From: Bacillus sp. N13C7 | GTDB taxonomy: Bacteria; Bacillota; Bacilli; Bacillales; Bacillaceae | Reading direction: 5' to 3' | DNA length: 53,522 nt | NCBI RefSeq assembly: GCF_026790065.1 | Contig: NZ_JALAMO010000020.1 | Location: 1-53,522 of the forward strand | Shown: positions 51,561 to 53,522 of the stretch, in pieces | How the letters are laid out: the number at the start of each line of letters is the position of its first letter | How positions within the stretch are numbered: position 1 is the first letter of the stretch | Program-made: the position numbers and the translations under genes | The notes under the pieces: generated by a model | Told to the model about the DNA's origin: nothing | What the model saw: only the letters and a program-made list of their open reading frames with translations | Database searches by the model: none

Positions 51561-53033
51561 TTATTGAATCGCTTTTTGTTCTTTGATGACCCGGATCATG
51601 TTCAAAGTCGAGTCCTCAGGTCCTTGAACAGGGAGACCTGCGTCAAGGTTTTTGAAAATGTAGCTGATGTTTTCTTCTGTAATAATCTCACCTGGAATGA
51701 AGATTGGAATACCAGGCGGATATACCATGACAAATTCAGCGATAATCCGTCCCGCTGCTTCTTTTAAGGGGATGACTTCCGTATTTGCGTAAAATGCATC
51801 ACGCGGAGTCATTGCCAATAAAGGAATTTCCGGAAGAAGAACCTCAGTTTGCTGATGTGTTACATCCTGTTCTGACATTTGATGTGCGATCTCTGCTAAA
51901 GCCTCTACAAGACGGTCTGCATCGTTTTGGCTGTCACCAGGAGTGAAAATACACAAAATATTATATAAATCAGAAAGCTCCACTTCGATATTAAAAGATT
52001 CACGAAGCCATTTTTCAACGTCATGACCTGTAAGTCCAAGGTTTTTAACAGAGATAATCAATTTTGTCGGATCGTAGCTGTAAGCTGCTTTCGAACCGAG
52101 GATCTCAGCACCGACACAATAAATGCCTTCAATCTGATTGAGGCGATCTCTTGTCTGGTTAGCAAGCTTCAGTGTCTCCTCAGCAAGCTGATGGCCTTCT
52201 GTTGCAAGGCGTTTTCTGGCAACATCCAGAGAGGAGAGAAGCAAGTAAGATGTTGACGTTGTTGTCAGCATGCTTAGGATGGCTTGCACTCTGTCTTTAG
52301 ATACAAGGCCATCTTTCATGTTTAAAATAGAGCTTTGTGTCAGTGATCCGCCCAGTTTGTGGACGCTTGTCGCTGCTATGTCTGCTCCTGCCTGCATGGC
52401 TGAAAGTGGCAATTCGTCATGAAAATGAATATGAACGCCGTGTGCTTCATCAACAAGCACCGGCACATCAAACGAATGAGCGAGTTCTACAATGCTTTTT
52501 AAGTCGGCTGCAACACCGAAATATGTCGGGTTAATGACAAGAAGCCCTTTTGCATCCGGATGCTCGGTAAGCGCCCGTTTAGCAGATTCAAGTGTAATGC
52601 CGTGGGAGATACCTAATTCATTGTCAATTTCAGGATGAATAAAGATTGGGACAGCTCCGGAAAATACAATAGCTGTCATGATTGATTTGTGCACATTTCT
52701 TGGAATAATAATTTTATCTCCAGGTCCGCAAACAGCCATAACCATTGTCATAATGGCGCCGCTTGTGCCTTGAACAGAAAAAAATGTGTGATCCGCGCCA
52801 AATGCTTCAGCCGCCAGATCCTGTGCTTGTTTAATGATGCCTTTCGGCGCGTGCAGGTCATCTAATGGTTCAATATTGATTAAATCTATGCTTAATGCGT
52901 TTTCACCGATAAATTGTCTGAATTCTGGGTCCATTCCTGCCCCTTTTTTATGGCCGGGAATGTGGAATTGAACAGGCTGTCTGCTTGCATGCTTTTTCAG
53001 TCCTGTGTATAAGGGTGTTTCATGTTGCGACAA
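51561..53033 (-). CDS. speA: SpeA, arginine decarboxylase
   Basis: The 490-residue PLP enzyme of the Orn/Lys/Arg decarboxylase type I group has FHIPGHKKG (23-31), VDEAHGVHIHF (194-204) and the PLP Lys226 in ATSVHKLGGS. It decarboxylates arginine to agmatine, the first step of polyamine synthesis. I chose a TTG start with AAAGGTGGG 8 nt upstream; a GTG four codons earlier lies in that site. SR1, which acts on arginine metabolism, is its convergent neighbour. A weak promoter TTGAGA-N19-TATTAT lies upstream (53066-53096). Confidence 0.93.
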   Translation of the reverse strand: MSQHETPLYTGLKKHASRQPVQFHIPGHKKGAGMDPEFRQFIGENALSIDLINIEPLDDLHAPKGIIKQAQDLAAEAFGADHTFFSVQGTSGAIMTMVMAVCGPGDKIIIPRNVHKSIMTAIVFSGAVPIFIHPEIDNELGISHGITLESAKRALTEHPDAKGLLVINPTYFGVAADLKSIVELAHSFDVPVLVDEAHGVHIHFHDELPLSAMQAGADIAATSVHKLGGSLTQSSILNMKDGLVSKDRVQAILSMLTTTSTSYLLLSSLDVARKRLATEGHQLAEETLKLANQTRDRLNQIEGIYCVGAEILGSKAAYSYDPTKLIISVKNLGLTGHDVEKWLRESFNIEVELSDLYNILCIFTPGDSQNDADRLVEALAEIAHQMSEQDVTHQQTEVLLPEIPLLAMTPRDAFYANTEVIPLKEAAGRIIAEFVMVYPPGIPIFIPGEIITEENISYIFKNLDAGLPVQGPEDSTLNMIRVIKEQKAIQ

Positions 53034-53136
53034 TTGTTTTCCCACCTTTGTAATGATACCTATGCATAATAGTGTGTATTAAAATCCGTTTCTCAACCGT
53101 TTTTTAGACGTAAAACAAATGAATTATATTATGAAC

Positions 53137-53165
53137 TTGAAAGAATGTAAAGAACAATTTATGAT
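53137..53165 (+). promoter_or_regulatory. yktA promoter
   Basis: TTGAAA (53137-53142), 17 nt, TATGAT (53160-53165). Confidence 0.7.
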
Positions 53166-53217
53166 CAAATGAAGATGCTTTCTGTTTAGGGAAGCTAATC
53201 TATAAGGAGTGAAGAAA

Positions 53218-53484
53218 ATGGAATACCAATATCCGATGAATGAAGATTGGACAACTGAAGAAGCAGTGGATGTGATTGCGTTTTTCCAGCAGGTTGAGCT
53301 TGCGTATGAAAAAGGCGCAGATCGTGAAGAACTGCTTAAGGCTTATCGCCGTTTCAAGGAAATTGTACCGGGCAAGGCCGAGGAAAAAAAGCTGTGCAGC
53401 GAGTTTGAAGAACAAAGTACATACTCTCCTTATCGCACGGTCAAACAAGCAAGAGAATCTGAAGACGCGAAGATTAAGATGTAA
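53218..53484 (+). CDS. yktA: YktA, UPF0223 family protein
   Basis: The 88-residue acidic helical protein starts MEYQYPMNEDWTTEE and matches YktA of the UPF0223 family, with a known fold but unknown function. The ATG has AAGGAGTG upstream; an in-frame ATG or near-cognate codon three residues earlier is inside the ribosome-binding region. The window ends 38 nt downstream in a G/C-rich segment ending in Ts that could be the start of a terminator. Confidence 0.9.
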   Translation: MEYQYPMNEDWTTEEAVDVIAFFQQVELAYEKGADREELLKAYRRFKEIVPGKAEEKKLCSEFEEQSTYSPYRTVKQARESEDAKIKM

Positions 53485-53522
53485 AAAAAGAGCAAGGAGA
53501 GATGGGACTGACCCCCGTTTTT

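Larger units (their letters stand above)
51357..51561 (+). ncRNA. sr1: SR1, dual-function small RNA
   Basis: About 205 nt from the predicted start to the T run of its terminator, the known SR1 length. SR1 pairs with ahrC mRNA (arginine catabolism activator) and lowers its translation, and it encodes the peptide SR1P. Position between slp and speA, CcpN sites and the internal ORF all agree with B. subtilis SR1. The exact 5' end is inferred from the -10. Confidence 0.9.

Overview
The window is a stretch of chromosomal core genome from a member of the Bacillus subtilis group. I base this on protein-by-protein recognition and gene order, which follow the B. subtilis ykuI-yktA interval from one edge to the other. 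It is probably not strain 168 itself: as I remember the 168 proteins, YkuV here has four extra C-terminal residues, Rok is about three residues longer, and there are scattered substitutions. I see no insertion sequence, prophage, CRISPR array, rRNA or tRNA.

Layout. 1-1400: the end of an upstream gene, the Fur-controlled small RNA FsrA, and a heavily decayed manganese-catalase pseudogene. 1400-4210: ykuJ, ykuK, the AbrB antirepressor gene abbA, the c-di-AMP-binding CBS protein gene darB and the citrate-responsive repressor gene ccpC. 4240-6190: the ykuN-ykuO-ykuP flavodoxin operon behind two Fur boxes. 6190-8500: dapH and the acetyl-diaminopimelate deacetylase gene (lysine and peptidoglycan precursor synthesis), then ykuS. 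8500-10650: a mechanosensitive channel, a peroxiredoxin and a thioredoxin-like protein. 11000-12660: rok and the convergent sporulation-type coiled-coil gene yknT. 12790-16990: the molybdenum-cofactor operon mobA-moeB-moeA-mobB-moaE-moaD. 17170-24620: the ABC pair yknU/yknV and the sigma-W operon yknWXYZ. 24790-28490: the fructose operon fruR-fruK-fruA. 28600-33530: sipT, ykoA, ykpA, ykpB and ampS. 33590-36910: ykpC-mreBH, abh and kinC. 36930-40420: ykqA, the potassium-channel regulator ktrC and adenine deaminase adeC. 40410-44310: rnjA-rpoY with an unlisted 23-residue cationic ORF upstream, ykrA, defB and a 48-residue Gly/Tyr sporulation-type peptide. 44460-50620: ykyA and the pyruvate dehydrogenase operon pdhABCD. 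50610-53522: slp, the dual-function RNA SR1 encoding SR1P, speA and yktA.

How the genes work together. Several themes recur. Iron limitation: FsrA and the ykuNOP flavodoxins both sit behind near-perfect Fur boxes, and CcpC adds control of TCA-cycle genes. Transition state and sporulation: abbA (with a Spo0A box), rok, abh, kinC, yknT and the Gly/Tyr peptide all lie within about 42 kb. Envelope stress and growth: yknWXYZ (sigma-W promoter), abh (ECF promoter), mreBH, sipT. Carbon: fru operon with a cre-like site and palindromic operator, pdh operon, SR1 with two consensus CcpN sites. c-di-AMP and potassium: DarB and KtrC.

I did not find a clear undescribed multi-gene system. The least explained items are the cationic 23-residue ORF upstream of rpoY, the Gly/Tyr peptide with its sigma-K-like promoter, the decayed catalase beside fsrA, YkuO between two flavodoxins, and the palindromes upstream of fruR and pdhA. 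All calls come from reading the sequence plus remembered knowledge of B. subtilis; no search was run.
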